From positions 496,001 to 560,000 of the forward strand of contig NZ_CP014646.1 in NCBI RefSeq assembly GCF_001051995.2: a stretch of DNA of 64,000 nucleotides, written 5' to 3'. This stretch comes from Thauera humireducens. Lineage in GTDB: Bacteria > Pseudomonadota > Gammaproteobacteria > Burkholderiales > Rhodocyclaceae. The notes beneath the pieces were generated by a model that was given only the letters and a program-made list of their open reading frames with translations, was not told where the DNA came from and did no database searches. Position numbers and translations under genes: made by a program. The stretch's first letter is position 1; every line of letters starts with the position of its first letter. This document shows positions 8,525-17,420 of the stretch, piece after piece.

Positions 8525-10192
8525 ATGCTAATCGAACTCGGGATTGGTTTGCGCAAATCAGTTGTAACGGTCGCGACCCTTGTGACGGTGGCCCTGATCG
8601 GTGCGCCGCAGACAACTCTGGCCGTGGGCGTCGCGTCGGCGGACGGCGCCGCCGCCGGGCAGCCGGCCGCAGCGCTGCCTGCGTTGATCGAGGCGGGCCT
8701 GCTGGCCGGTGCCTACGACGTCGACGAGACCGTCCAGATCTTTTACCGGCAACGGGGCTTTCAGCCCGTCTGGAATCGGCCCGAGCGCATCCACGAACTG
8801 ATCGCGGCGGTCGAAGCCTTGCGTGACCATGGGCTGGATCCTTCGGAGTTCGAGGCCGATGGCCTGCGCGCCGAGGCGTCCCTGTCCGTGGCCGCACTCC
8901 CGCCCGAGCGGCAGGTCGAGCGGGAGCTGCGCTTGACGGGCACGCTGGCCCGCCTGGTGCAGCAGATTCGCTTCGGCAGGGTCGATCCGCGCGGCCTCTA
9001 CCGCATGTGGAACTTCTCGGTGCCGGAGCAGGCCTTTGAGCGCGCCCTGCGGCTCTCGCGCGTCGTTGATGGACCGTCGCTGCAGGCGGCCGTGGAAGCC
9101 CAGGCGCCCGATCTGCCGCTCTATCGCGAACTGCGCGCAGCGCTGCAGCAGTATCGCGCGCTGGCGGCCTTGGGCGACTGGCCAAAGGTGCCCGGCGGCG
9201 CAACCCTGCGGCCGGGCGAGCGCAGCGCGCGCATGCCCGCGGTGCGAGCCCGGTTGGCGGCCGAGGGCGAGGGTGATGACGGGTTGGTCGGCAGCGACGA
9301 TCCGGCGCGCTACGACGACGCGCTGGCCCAAGCCGTGATGCGCTTCCAGCGGCGTGCCGGTCTGGCGCCGGACGCGGCCATCGGGCGGCAGACGGTCGAT
9401 GCGCTCAACATCGGCCCCGCGCAACGTGTCGACCAGATCCGCGTCAACCTCGAGCGCCTGCGCTGGGTGGCGCAGGACATGCAAGGCGATCACCTGCTGG
9501 TGGACATCACCGCATACCATGCTCATCTCCGGCTCGGCGGGCTGCCTGCATGGTCGTCGCGTGTGATCGTCGGCAAGTCCGCGCGGGCGACGCCGGCCTT
9601 GCTCGACAGCGTTCAGCACCTCGTCTTCAACCCGAAGTGGGTGGTTCCGCCGACGATCCTGCGCGAAGACGTGATCCCGGGCGTGGTGCGCAACCCGGAG
9701 TACCTCGCCGATCATCGCATGCGCGTCGTCGACCGTTCCGGCCAGGCGGTCGATCCGGCACTGATCGACTGGCAGAACGCGAGGCGCAGTGGTTTTCCCT
9801 ACATGATCGTGCAGGCGTCGGGCGCAGATGGATCGCTCGGGCGGATCAAGTTTTCGCTCGCCAATCCCTACTCGATCTACCTGCACGACACCAACGCGCG
9901 TTCGCTGTTCCGGCGCGACGCGCGCGCACTGAGTTCAGGCTGCGTGCGACTGGAGAAGCCGCAGGAGCTGGCGCTGATCCTGCTCGACGATGCCGCGCGC
10001 TGGACCCCCGAGGCGCTGGAGGCGGCGCTGGCGGGCGGCAAGACCCGCAGCGTGCCGGTGGCGCGCGAGATCCCGGTGCTGCTCCACTATGCGACTGCCG
10101 GCCTGGACGATGAAGGACGCTTCCAGTTTCGCCCCGACATCTACGATCGCGATACGGCGGTGCTGGCCGCCTTGAACGCCGCGCCTCGCTGA
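8525..10192 (+). CDS. L,D-transpeptidase, YcbB/LdtD type
   Basis: With the start at 8525 the protein has 555 residues: an N-terminal signal peptide or anchor (hydrophobic to about residue 33), an LdtD scaffold domain (about 55-230), a peptidoglycan-binding helical domain (about 235-320) and a YkuD catalytic domain (about 345-500). The catalytic motif ALSSGCVRL has C473, with a histidine in SIYLHDTNAR upstream. It forms 3-3 cross-links in periplasmic murein. An alternative ATG at 8486 overlaps the start codon of the divergent gene. The ATG at 8525 has GAAGG 4 bp upstream and gives a conventional signal peptide, so it is preferred with moderate certainty. Confidence 0.88.
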   Translation: MLIELGIGLRKSVVTVATLVTVALIGAPQTTLAVGVASADGAAAGQPAAALPALIEAGLLAGAYDVDETVQIFYRQRGFQPVWNRPERIHELIAAVEALRDHGLDPSEFEADGLRAEASLSVAALPPERQVERELRLTGTLARLVQQIRFGRVDPRGLYRMWNFSVPEQAFERALRLSRVVDGPSLQAAVEAQAPDLPLYRELRAALQQYRALAALGDWPKVPGGATLRPGERSARMPAVRARLAAEGEGDDGLVGSDDPARYDDALAQAVMRFQRRAGLAPDAAIGRQTVDALNIGPAQRVDQIRVNLERLRWVAQDMQGDHLLVDITAYHAHLRLGGLPAWSSRVIVGKSARATPALLDSVQHLVFNPKWVVPPTILREDVIPGVVRNPEYLADHRMRVVDRSGQAVDPALIDWQNARRSGFPYMIVQASGADGSLGRIKFSLANPYSIYLHDTNARSLFRRDARALSSGCVRLEKPQELALILLDDAARWTPEALEAALAGGKTRSVPVAREIPVLLHYATAGLDDEGRFQFRPDIYDRDTAVLAALNAAPR

Positions 10193-10239
10193 CGCGCTGG
10201 TCGCTGGCGCGGCCGGTCCCTGTCACGCAGCAGACACGC

Positions 10240-10263
10240 CGGCGTAACGCCGCGGTCTTTTTC
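10240..10263 (+). terminator. Possible small hairpin plus T-run after the L,D-transpeptidase gene
   Basis: A 5-bp GC stem CGGCG / CGCCG with a TAA loop is followed by GGTCTTTTTC. It looks like a weak rho-independent terminator for the transpeptidase gene. It lies only about 8 bp before the start of the next co-oriented gene, which would then need a promoter of its own that is not visible, so the call is tentative. Confidence 0.35.
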
Positions 10264-10270
10264 GCCGCCT

Positions 10271-11515
10271 ATGCTGCGGCGCATGAAAGCGATCGATTTC
10301 ACGACCGAAGAGCTCTGTCATGATCCGCGGCTGCGTATCGCCCTGGTGACCGAGACCTGGCCGCCGGAAGTCAACGGCGTGGCAATGACGCTCAAGCGCA
10401 TGGTCGATGGCCTGATCAAGCGCGGCCACAGCGTGCAACTGGTGCGGCCGAAGCAGACGCCTGGCGACGTGGCACTGCGGGGCGGCGCGCTGGAGGAGGT
10501 GCTGTCGCGCGGGCTGAAGCTGCCGCGCTACGACGGCCTCAAGCTCGGCCTGCCGGCCAAGTCGCGGCTGGTGCGAACCTGGACGCGGCAACGGCCCGAT
10601 CTGGTGCATGTCGCCACCGAGGGGCCGCTCGGCTGGACCGCGGTCTCTGCCGCCGCCAAGCTTCGGCTGCCGGTGACCTCCGATTTCCACACCAACTTCG
10701 ACCACTACAGTGCGCACTACGGCGTGGGTTGGCTGCGCCAGCCCGTTGCGGCCTATCTGCGCCGCTTCCACAACCGCACTGCCGCCACCTTCGTACCGAC
10801 CGGCGAACTGGCCCACGCGCTCGCCGGTCAGGGTTACGAGCGGGTCGAGGTGATCTCGCGCGGGGTGGATACGACGCTGTATTCGCCCGCCCGTCGCAGC
10901 GACGAACTGCGCGCGCAGTGGGGTGTGGCGCCCGGCGGTCTTGCCGTGGTCAGCGTCGGCCGCCTTGCGCCCGAAAAGAACCTGGGCCTGACCCTGCGCG
11001 CGTTCGCGGCGATCCGCCAGCAGCGGCCCGATGCGCGCATGGTGGTGGTCGGCGACGGCCCGATGCGCGAGGCGCTCGCGCGCGAATGTCCGCAGGCGGT
11101 GCTCGCCGGCATGCGCCACGGCGAGGATCTGGCGGCGCACTATGCGTCGGCCGACCTCTTCCTTTTCCCCAGCCTCACCGAGACCTTCGGCAACGTCACG
11201 CTGGAAGGCATGGCGAGCGGGCTATGCACCGTCGCCTACGACTACGCCGCGGCGGCCGAAGTGATCCACGATCTGCACAACGGCGCTGTGCTGCGTTGCG
11301 GTGACGAGGACGGCTTCATCGAACGTGCGGTGCAACTGGCCTGTGCGGATGAACTGCGCACCGAGATCGGCCGCGAGGCGCGGCGCAGCGCGGAGGGCAT
11401 CGACTGGGAGCGGGTGAACGACCATTTTGCCGAAGCGCTGGTGCGCGTCTGGCGCGGTGGCGTCGGTGCCCGCGATGGCAAGACCGTGTTGCGTACGCAG
11501 GAGGCGGAAAGCTGA
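10271..11515 (+). CDS. Glycosyltransferase family 4 (GT-B fold)
   Basis: A 414-residue GT4 enzyme. The N-terminal domain shows ALVTETWPPEVNGVAMTL (acceptor domain entry) and FHTNFDHYS. The C-terminal donor domain has VGRLAPEKNLGLTLRA and the family E-x7-E region in LFLFPSLTETFGNVTLEGMA. It resembles bacterial mannosyl- or glucosyltransferases acting on diacylglycerol or lipid precursors. No membrane span is visible. A second in-frame ATG at 10283 is an equally possible start, and neither has a clear Shine-Dalgarno. The stop overlaps the next gene's ATG by 1 nt (TGATG), so it is translated together with the LpxH-like hydrolase, which points to envelope glycolipid synthesis. The substrate is unknown. 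Confidence 0.85.
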   Translation: MLRRMKAIDFTTEELCHDPRLRIALVTETWPPEVNGVAMTLKRMVDGLIKRGHSVQLVRPKQTPGDVALRGGALEEVLSRGLKLPRYDGLKLGLPAKSRLVRTWTRQRPDLVHVATEGPLGWTAVSAAAKLRLPVTSDFHTNFDHYSAHYGVGWLRQPVAAYLRRFHNRTAATFVPTGELAHALAGQGYERVEVISRGVDTTLYSPARRSDELRAQWGVAPGGLAVVSVGRLAPEKNLGLTLRAFAAIRQQRPDARMVVVGDGPMREALARECPQAVLAGMRHGEDLAAHYASADLFLFPSLTETFGNVTLEGMASGLCTVAYDYAAAAEVIHDLHNGAVLRCGDEDGFIERAVQLACADELRTEIGREARRSAEGIDWERVNDHFAEALVRVWRGGVGARDGKTVLRTQEAES

Positions 11516-12375
11516 TGCCAGCCGTTCGAGCGATCTTCATCTCCGATGTGCATCTGGGCACGCGGGCGAGCCAGGCCGACCGCCTGCATGCCTTCCTGAA
11601 GGAGTACGAGTCGGAGTACCTCTACCTGCTGGGCGACATCATCGACTTCTGGGCGATGAGCCGCAGCGTGCAGTGGGCGCCCGCGCACAACACGGTGGTG
11701 CAGAAGGTGCTGCGGCGCGCGCGGCATGGCGACAAGGTGTTCTTCATCCCGGGCAATCACGACGAGACCCTGCGCGAGTACGCCGGCATCGCGTTCGGCG
11801 ACATCCGCGTCGAGAGCGAGTGGATCCACGAGACCATCGACGGTCGCCGCTACTGGCTGATCCACGGCGACGAGTACGACCAGGTCACGCGCCACCACCG
11901 CTGGGTGGCCGTGCTGGGCGACGTGGCCTACAACGCGCTGGTGCGGCTGAACCTGATGCTGTCGCGCGTGCGCCGCCTGTTGCGCATCCCTGGCTACTGG
12001 TCGCTGGCGGGCTACGCGAAACAGAAGGTGAAGCGCGCGGTCAGCTTCATCTTCGACTTCGAGGATGCGGTCGCACACGCGGCCCAGCAGCGCGGGGTCG
12101 ATGGCGTGATCTGTGGTCACATCCACTGGGCGGCCGACCGCCGCATCGGCAACGTGCGTTACCTGAACTGCGGCGACTGGGTCGACACCTGCAGTGCCGT
12201 TGTGGAGCACTACGACGGCCGAATCGAGGTGTTGCAGTGGGGCGCGCAGGCCGTGCCCCAGGCGCGCCCGGACGAGCCCGGCGTTTCCGTGCCCGCCGCG
12301 CAGCCGGCGGAGCCGGCGACTGCGGCGAAGTCCGTGCTCGAACTCGAGCGCCTCTATCTCACTCCCGACGTCTGA
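11515..12375 (+). CDS. LpxH-like metallophosphoesterase (UDP-2,3-diacylglucosamine hydrolase family)
   Basis: A 286-residue calcineurin-like phosphoesterase with the full metal-site set: SDVHLG (D11, H13), LLGDIIDFW, PGNHDE, IHGDEYD and CGHIHWA. It belongs to the COG2908 group that contains LpxH, which hydrolyses UDP-2,3-diacylglucosamine in lipid A synthesis. It is longer than LpxH (about 240) and coupled by a TGATG overlap to a glycosyltransferase, so it may act on a related nucleotide lipid rather than be the essential LpxH. The C-terminal 45 residues are low-complexity Ala/Pro. Its end overlaps the convergent 77-aa membrane protein gene by 22 bp. Confidence 0.85.
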   Translation: MPAVRAIFISDVHLGTRASQADRLHAFLKEYESEYLYLLGDIIDFWAMSRSVQWAPAHNTVVQKVLRRARHGDKVFFIPGNHDETLREYAGIAFGDIRVESEWIHETIDGRRYWLIHGDEYDQVTRHHRWVAVLGDVAYNALVRLNLMLSRVRRLLRIPGYWSLAGYAKQKVKRAVSFIFDFEDAVAHAAQQRGVDGVICGHIHWAADRRIGNVRYLNCGDWVDTCSAVVEHYDGRIEVLQWGAQAVPQARPDEPGVSVPAAQPAEPATAAKSVLELERLYLTPDV

Positions 12376-12587
12376 TCGCGCGCTGCCGGGGGCTCGCGCA
12401 TTAGCCCGACGGCAAGGCGGATGCCGAGCCAGGCATTGACCAGCGCAAAGCCCGCCACCACGATCATCGCCAGCGGCACGAGGGGGTAGGTGCGCAGGAT
12501 CCAGGCCAGAACCGACGACATCACATTGAGCACCACCATCATCCAGAAGGCCGGATTGCGGGGTTGCCAGAGGCGGGAAAGCTTCAT
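12354..12587 (-). CDS. Small two-helix membrane protein of unknown function
   Basis: A 77-residue protein with two hydrophobic helices (about 13-31 and 37-60) and a charged C-terminal tail. Its ATG overlaps the stop of the upstream MFS gene in an ATGA (12584-12587), strongly suggesting translational coupling to that transporter. The much longer open frame continuing upstream through the MFS gene is an out-of-frame shadow. I do not recognise the family. It could be an accessory subunit of the exporter, but that is only inferred from coupling. Confidence 0.7.
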   Translation of the reverse strand: MKLSRLWQPRNPAFWMMVVLNVMSSVLAWILRTYPLVPLAMIVVAGFALVNAWLGIRLAVGLMREPPAARDQTSGVR

Positions 12588-13825
12588 CGGGATTCCAGGG
12601 CAGGGTGGGCCCGCAGCCTGCCGCGGCGCGCGATGAAGAGGACCGCCAGCGCCAGGACGACCTCGATGGCGCCGATGGTGATGAACACCGGGGCATTGGG
12701 GTTGGCGGAGAATTGGCCGTAGAACGCCAGCAGCAGACTGCTGATGAGCGGTCCGGCAGCGAAGCCGAGTGACCCCGCCATGTTGAACGCGGCCAATGCG
12801 CTGGCGCGGCAGTCCTCGCCACCGTAATGCGCCGCCAGCACCAGCGAGGGCGCGTACATCAGCGCGGCGATGACGCCGCCGGCGGCCATCGTGCCGACCA
12901 CCCAGTCCGGCGGCACGAAGACCAGCGCGCCGAGAAAGACGCCGTACAGCACGCTGCCCGCGACCATCATCAGCAGCGGATCCCAGTGGCGCGACAGGTG
13001 GCCGGCTGGCCAGGTCAGCAGCGAGAACGGAATCAGGAAGGCCGCCATCGCACCGCCGATGGCGCGTGCATCGAAGCCGAGGGTGAGCCCGAGATAGAGT
13101 GACAGCGTCGACACGATGAAGCCGACCGTGAGCCGGTCGGCAAACGAGAAGGCGAGCGGGATCGCCAGGGCCCGGCGGGTGCGCAGCGTGGCGAGGATCT
13201 CGCCGATCGCGAGGCGGGGGCGGGCGCCGCCGCTGTCCTGCAAGGCGATGGCGCCGAGGCCGGCCAGTGCCACCGACAGCAGGCCGCCACCCAGCGGCAC
13301 CCACGCCGGGTCGATGCCGCCGATCACGCCGCCCAGCGGTGCGCCAGTGGCCACGCCGAGGCTGATCGCTGCGCCGATCGCACCCATGCGTCCGCCCAGC
13401 CCGCCGCGCCCGACGTGGTCGGCGCCCAGCGCCATCAGCAGCGACAGCGCGGACATGTGGGCGAAGCCTTCGATGAGGCGCAGGGACAGCAGCAGGGCGT
13501 AGCTGTCGATGTGGCGGTAGGCGAGGGCAATACCGAGCAGCGTCAGGCCGTTCAGGGCCAGCGCAGCGACGGCGAACGCCTTGCGCCGGCCGAGGCGGTC
13601 GGACAGCAGACCGGCGATCGGTGCGCCCAGCAGCGCACCGATCATGTTGATGGACATGAAGAAGTGGCTGGCGAACTGGCTCAGGCCGGCGAAGCGCTGT
13701 GCGGTGAACTCCGACAGCACCGGCACCATCCCGGTCACCGGCAGCATCAGTCCGAACAGCAGCAGGAGCGGAGCGAGCGTCCGTACCGGGGCGATGCCAT
13801 CGGAGGCGGTGGAAGGAGCGGCCAT
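12584..13825 (-). CDS. MFS transporter
   Basis: A 413-residue major facilitator protein with 12 predicted membrane helices and the loop 2-3 signature GLLSDRLGRRKAFA (MFS motif A form). The half-and-half layout resembles drug/metabolite proton antiporters of the DHA1 type. The start at 13825 (MAAPSTASDG) is chosen because upstream in-frame codons look non-coding; no strong Shine-Dalgarno is visible at either start. The downstream 77-residue membrane protein is ATGA-coupled to it. The substrate cannot be told from sequence. Confidence 0.82.
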   Translation of the reverse strand: MAAPSTASDGIAPVRTLAPLLLLFGLMLPVTGMVPVLSEFTAQRFAGLSQFASHFFMSINMIGALLGAPIAGLLSDRLGRRKAFAVAALALNGLTLLGIALAYRHIDSYALLLSLRLIEGFAHMSALSLLMALGADHVGRGGLGGRMGAIGAAISLGVATGAPLGGVIGGIDPAWVPLGGGLLSVALAGLGAIALQDSGGARPRLAIGEILATLRTRRALAIPLAFSFADRLTVGFIVSTLSLYLGLTLGFDARAIGGAMAAFLIPFSLLTWPAGHLSRHWDPLLMMVAGSVLYGVFLGALVFVPPDWVVGTMAAGGVIAALMYAPSLVLAAHYGGEDCRASALAAFNMAGSLGFAAGPLISSLLLAFYGQFSANPNAPVFITIGAIEVVLALAVLFIARRGRLRAHPALESR

Positions 13826-14054
13826 GGAGGAAGAGGCGGGACGGTAAGCGCCCAATGATACGCTGACCGCACCGTGCCCAAGCCCGGCCCGAGGGGAAAG
13901 GGCTTCCGCCCCGGGCACGCGCAGCCAGCGTGCGCCTCAAGCCGTTATGCCTCGCCGAATCCGTCCGTTTCCAGCGCGTCGCGATGCGGCGCGGGTCCGG
14001 CATTGCCGAGCGAGGCCGCAGTCAGCGTGCTTGCGTGCAACGGCCTTCGACTTG

Positions 14055-14759
14055 TCAGTCCTCGTCGCGACCCAGGCGCGGAAAGCCGCCCGCGATCCAC
14101 CTGACAGCCTCGGCATTGGTGAGCCGGAAGTCCGGCCGAACGCGCTCCTGCGCCACTTCCTCGCCTTCGTCGTCGATGGCGCTGAGCGTGGCAAAGGGCT
14201 CGTATTCGTCGGGCGTGATGTCGAGCCGGATTTCCCACTGGCGTTCGAGCGCGAACACCGTCAGGCGCTTGTGCAGGGCTGCGTGTGCCTGTTGCGCGTG
14301 GCGCTGCAGCACCTCGGTCGCCGTCTTGACCAAGGTGTTGAAAGCGGACTGGTCGAGCGGCTTGGGGTTCTTCTTGTCCCGTCCCATGGTCCAGGGGCCG
14401 ACGAGGGCGGGTTCGGGCTCGCCGTCCTTGAACATCTCGACGGCCCAGCCGTCGTCATCCTCGTTCTTGACGACGCGTGCGGTCCAGCCGTTGTCGTGCC
14501 ACAACCGGTCTTCGCGAATCGCGGTGTTGGAACTGTCCTGTGCGGCATCGGTTGAATCAGTGGGGGCGGGGAGGTCTGTGTGCTGCATGGGGCCTGGGGC
14601 TGGAGTCGGGGTGGAGTCGATGGCGTCGTGCGCGATCAGGCGCGGCTGCGGGGACGTCGCAGGCGGGGCGGCAAGCCTGGACGCTGCGCGAGTCCGTGCG
14701 GGCCGGGCCGTGGGTGCGGGCATGACTGCGTCTGGGAGGGCAAGACTGAGTTGGCTCAC
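14055..14759 (-). CDS. Hypothetical protein with Ala/Pro-rich N-terminus
   Basis: A 234-residue soluble protein I cannot assign. Residues 1-80 are low-complexity (Ala/Pro/Thr) and probably disordered. Residues 82-234 look like a folded acidic domain, with aromatic clusters (LWHDNGWTARV, DDDGWAVEMF, ALVGPWTMGRDKK) and an amphipathic helix (FNTLVKTATEVLQRHAQQAHA). No signal peptide or membrane segment is present. The GGATAG box at 14765-14770 is 5 bp from the ATG. It stands alone, next to the IS5-family element. Confidence 0.65.
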   Translation of the reverse strand: MSQLSLALPDAVMPAPTARPARTRAASRLAAPPATSPQPRLIAHDAIDSTPTPAPGPMQHTDLPAPTDSTDAAQDSSNTAIREDRLWHDNGWTARVVKNEDDDGWAVEMFKDGEPEPALVGPWTMGRDKKNPKPLDQSAFNTLVKTATEVLQRHAQQAHAALHKRLTVFALERQWEIRLDITPDEYEPFATLSAIDDEGEEVAQERVRPDFRLTNAEAVRWIAGGFPRLGRDED

Positions 14760-14796
14760 GTGAGGCTATCCGGGGTGCTTTCCGAGAGACTGAAAG

Positions 14797-14802
14797 TTTA
14801 TA
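14797..14802 (-). promoter_or_regulatory. Candidate -10 box upstream of the hypothetical gene
   Basis: On the minus strand TATAAA lies about 38 bp before the start codon in an otherwise GC-rich stretch, giving an expected transcript start near 14790. No good -35 at 16-18 bp is present; TTGCAC is only 14 bp away. The rest of 14803-15014 shows nothing recognisable. Confidence 0.3.
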
Positions 14803-15014
14803 CAGTTATTGCGTTCGTGCAAGCCTGCCGGAATCACGATGTCGAGGCGCCACCGGCATGGCAGGTTTTCCCCAGCCGGTGGGGACAGGCTTGTGGGGCG
14901 ACTTGTGGATGGGGACCTCGAATAACCCGAGGTTTTCAGTGAATCCCGCCGCGCAATGATGACCGCGAACGAATTCGACCCAATTTCTTTGGCAAACCAC
15001 CGCGTTTCTCGGCG

Positions 15015-16187
15015 GGGTTGCCTCGTTTTTGCCTCGAATCGTCCCGGGCATCGGCGATTCGGCCCATTTCGGGCGTCAGAAGGCCTCGATGCCGGCCTTC
15101 CGGAAGTAGACCAGCCGCTTCAAGTTGTAGCAGGCGGCCATCATCATCATCGCAAAGTTCGCCCGCGCCTGACCGATGGTGCGCAGCAACTTGCCGCCCA
15201 TCTGCTCGATGGCGGCAAATACATGCTCGACCCGGACGCGCGTTTTGGCGATGCGCTGGTTACGCCGCTGCTGGCACTCGGACAGCGGCTTGTTGCGTTT
15301 GCCCTTCCTCTGGATCTGATTCCGGAAGCCCTTCTCTTTGAGCCAGGCTTCACGCGCCTCGGACGGGTAGCCTCGGTCGGCATAGACGTCCCGACTCGTG
15401 TTGCCCGCATCGAAGACGTTGTCGAAGTGCTGGCTGTCGTGCGTACTCGCCGTGTCGGTCTCGATTCGGCGAATGATCTTGTATTTCTTGTCGACGTTGA
15501 TCGAGAGCTTGTAGCCGAAGTGGCTCTTGCCGTGCTTCTTCGTCCAGGTCGCGTTGATGTCCTTCTGGCGCCGCTTCGCAGGCTTCCAGTCGGCGGGCAT
15601 CGCACCTTGCTCGATCAGCGCCTTCTCGCCTCGGCTGTTGTGCTGCTTGGGGGCGGGGACCAAGGTGGCGTCGATGATCTGACCGCCGCGCGCGATGAAA
15701 CCCTGCTTCAACAGCTGCGCCGAGACTCCGTCAAAGAGCGCCTTGGCGCCCGCTTCACCGATCCGGTTCTCGAACATCCACACCGTGGTGCGGTCCGGCA
15801 CGTGGGTCGCGTTCACCAGTCCGCAGAAGCGCTTGTAGCTCATGCGGTCGAGCAGTTGGTACTCCATCTGCTCATCGGACAGGTTGTACAGACGCTTGAG
15901 CACCAGGATCCGTACCATCGTCTCGGTCGGGTACGGCGGACGCCCGCCCTGCGCGCTCGCCGGGCGCGGCGCAACCTCATCCACCTCGGCCGCCAACGCC
16001 ACAAAGTCGATGTGCGACTCGATGTCGGCCAGCGGGTCGCCCAGCGAGTCGAGCTTCTTGCGGTGGTGTTCGTCAGCGAACAGGTCAGTCTTGATAGCGC
16101 TACGCGGTTTCATCGGTGCAGCCTGCGGCGTTCAGGGCGTCGTAATTTTACCAAGGGCGGGCGAGACGGAGGTTTTTCGAGGCGCCC
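15015..16187 (-). mobile_element. IS5-family insertion sequence
   Basis: A single transposase gene sits inside about 1.17 kb bounded by candidate imperfect inverted ends. The left end around 15015-15036 (GGGTTGCCTCGTTTTTGCCTCG) read inward resembles the right end around 16168-16187 read inward (GGGCGCCTCGAAAAACCTCC). They share the GCCTCG core, but the central A/T tract is inverted, so the boundaries are uncertain by tens of bases. No clear target duplication is visible. The length fits the IS5 family (about 1.1-1.3 kb). Confidence 0.55.
15076..16113 (-). CDS. IS5-family transposase (intact)
   Basis: A 345-residue DDE transposase. An N-terminal DUF772-type region (TDLFADEHHRKKLDSLGDPL ... 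MVRILVLKRLYNLSD) is followed by the catalytic core: D in QIIDATLVP, D in DVYADRGYPS, and E in RVRVEHVFAAIEQ (the Y-x2-R-x3-E-x6-K like region). The frame is full length with no stop or frameshift, so the copy may be active. It catalyses cut-and-paste movement of its own element. It lies between a hypothetical gene and the ars operon promoter. Confidence 0.93.
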   Translation of the reverse strand: MKPRSAIKTDLFADEHHRKKLDSLGDPLADIESHIDFVALAAEVDEVAPRPASAQGGRPPYPTETMVRILVLKRLYNLSDEQMEYQLLDRMSYKRFCGLVNATHVPDRTTVWMFENRIGEAGAKALFDGVSAQLLKQGFIARGGQIIDATLVPAPKQHNSRGEKALIEQGAMPADWKPAKRRQKDINATWTKKHGKSHFGYKLSINVDKKYKIIRRIETDTASTHDSQHFDNVFDAGNTSRDVYADRGYPSEAREAWLKEKGFRNQIQRKGKRNKPLSECQQRRNQRIAKTRVRVEHVFAAIEQMGGKLLRTIGQARANFAMMMMAACYNLKRLVYFRKAGIEAF

Positions 16188-16320
16188 GGATAAGTGCCAG
16201 CAGGGCGCGGCCGTCCTGGGAACGACGCTGATGCCTCACAAATAGGCAGCGGCGGGGCGTGGCGTGTCAGCGCGGTCTTTATGGCCGCGCTCAGGCTGCC
16301 TGCAAAGAAACGGTCATAAT

Positions 16321-16364
16321 TCGCGGCAATAATTCAACTAATATTAAAACGTTGTCGAACGGAG
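16321..16364 (+). promoter_or_regulatory. AT-rich promoter/operator region of the ars operon
   Basis: Just before gap a sharply AT-rich segment contains the perfect 8-bp palindrome TAATATTA (16339-16346), inside AATTCAACTAATATTAAAAC. AT-rich imperfect dyads of this kind are usual ArsR-family operators, and the operon encodes an ArsR. TAATAT could also serve as a -10 box. A GGAG (16361-16364) supplies the ribosome site for gap. About 50 bp further upstream there is a hairpin with 7-bp arms AGCGCGG/CCGCGCT (16269-16275, 16285-16291) of unknown role. Confidence 0.45.
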
Positions 16365-16371
16365 ACCGTAT

Positions 16372-17415
16372 ATGAAAGTGGGCATCAACGGCATGGGCCG
16401 CATCGGGCGGCTGGCACTGCGTGCAGCGATGGGCGCGGCGGAGCGGCCGGCAGACGATCCGCGCGCCGGCAACCGCCTGGAAGTCGTGCACCTCAACGAA
16501 CTGAAGGGCGGAGCGGCGGCGACCGCCCACCTGCTGGCCTTCGACAGTGTGCAGGGCAAGTGGCGCGCCGACCTCCGCGCCGAGGGCGAGGACACGATCC
16601 GTATCGACGATCGTACGCTGTCGTTCTCGTCGCACGCCACCGCCGCGGAGATCCCCTGGGGCGAACTTGGGGTGGACGTGGTGCTGGAATGCACCGGCAA
16701 GTTCCTGACCCCCGAGACCCTGCAGGGCCACCTCGATCGGGGCGCCAAGCGCGTGATCGTGGCCGCCCCGGTCAAGAGCGGCGGCGTGCTCAACATCGTG
16801 GTCGGCATCAACCACGAGGCCTATGATCCGGCGCGCGACCGCATCGTCACCGCGGCCTCGTGCACGACCAATTGCCTCGCGCCGGTGGTGAAGGTGGTGC
16901 ATGAGAACCTCGGCATCCGCCACGGCCAGATCACTACCATCCACGACCCCACCAACACCAACCTGGTGGTCGACGCACCGCACAAGGATCTGCGCCGCGC
17001 GCGCAGTTCGCTGATGAGCCTGGCGCCCACCACCACCGGCAGCGCCACCGCGATTGCGCTGATCTACCCGGAGTTGAAGGGCAAGCTCAACGGCCACGCG
17101 GTGCGTGCGCCCGTGTTGAACGCCTCGCTCACCGACTGCGTGTTCGAGTTGCAGCGCGAGACCACGGTGGAGGAGGTGAATGCGCTGTTCAAGGCCGCGG
17201 CCGAAGGTCCGCTCGCCGGCATCCTCGGCTACGAGGAGCGCCCGCTGGTGAGCGTCGATTACGCGCGCGATACGCGCAGTTCGATCGTCGACGCGCTCTC
17301 CACCATGGTCACCGACGGCACGTTGCTCAAGGTTTACGCCTGGTACGACAACGAGATGGGCTACGCCTGCCGCATGGTCGACCTCGCCTGCCACATGGAC
17401 GCCGTGGGCATCTGA
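16372..17415 (+). CDS. ArsJ-associated glyceraldehyde-3-phosphate dehydrogenase
   Basis: A 347-residue GAPDH with NAD-binding [15 protein letters not shown] at the N-terminus, the catalytic SCTTNC (C164) and a histidine in [10 protein letters not shown] (H191). It lies 5 bp upstream of arsJ. In the known arsenate pathway, this dedicated GAPDH uses arsenate in place of phosphate to make 1-arseno-3-phosphoglycerate, which ArsJ then exports. That gives arsenate resistance without reduction. Placement as the first gene of an ars operon and pairing with arsJ separates it from the glycolytic enzyme. Confidence 0.92.
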   Translation: MKVGINGMGRIGRLALRAAMGAAERPADDPRAGNRLEVVHLNELKGGAAATAHLLAFDSVQGKWRADLRAEGEDTIRIDDRTLSFSSHATAAEIPWGELGVDVVLECTGKFLTPETLQGHLDRGAKRVIVAAPVKSGGVLNIVVGINHEAYDPARDRIVTAASCTTNCLAPVVKVVHENLGIRHGQITTIHDPTNTNLVVDAPHKDLRRARSSLMSLAPTTTGSATAIALIYPELKGKLNGHAVRAPVLNASLTDCVFELQRETTVEEVNALFKAAAEGPLAGILGYEERPLVSVDYARDTRSSIVDALSTMVTDGTLLKVYAWYDNEMGYACRMVDLACHMDAVGI

Positions 17416-17420
17416 AAACC

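Noticed and set aside
12588..14003. Upstream continuation of the 77-residue membrane protein frame
   Set aside because: It is an out-of-frame shadow of the MFS gene; only the last 77 codons read as protein and they have their own ATGA-coupled start.
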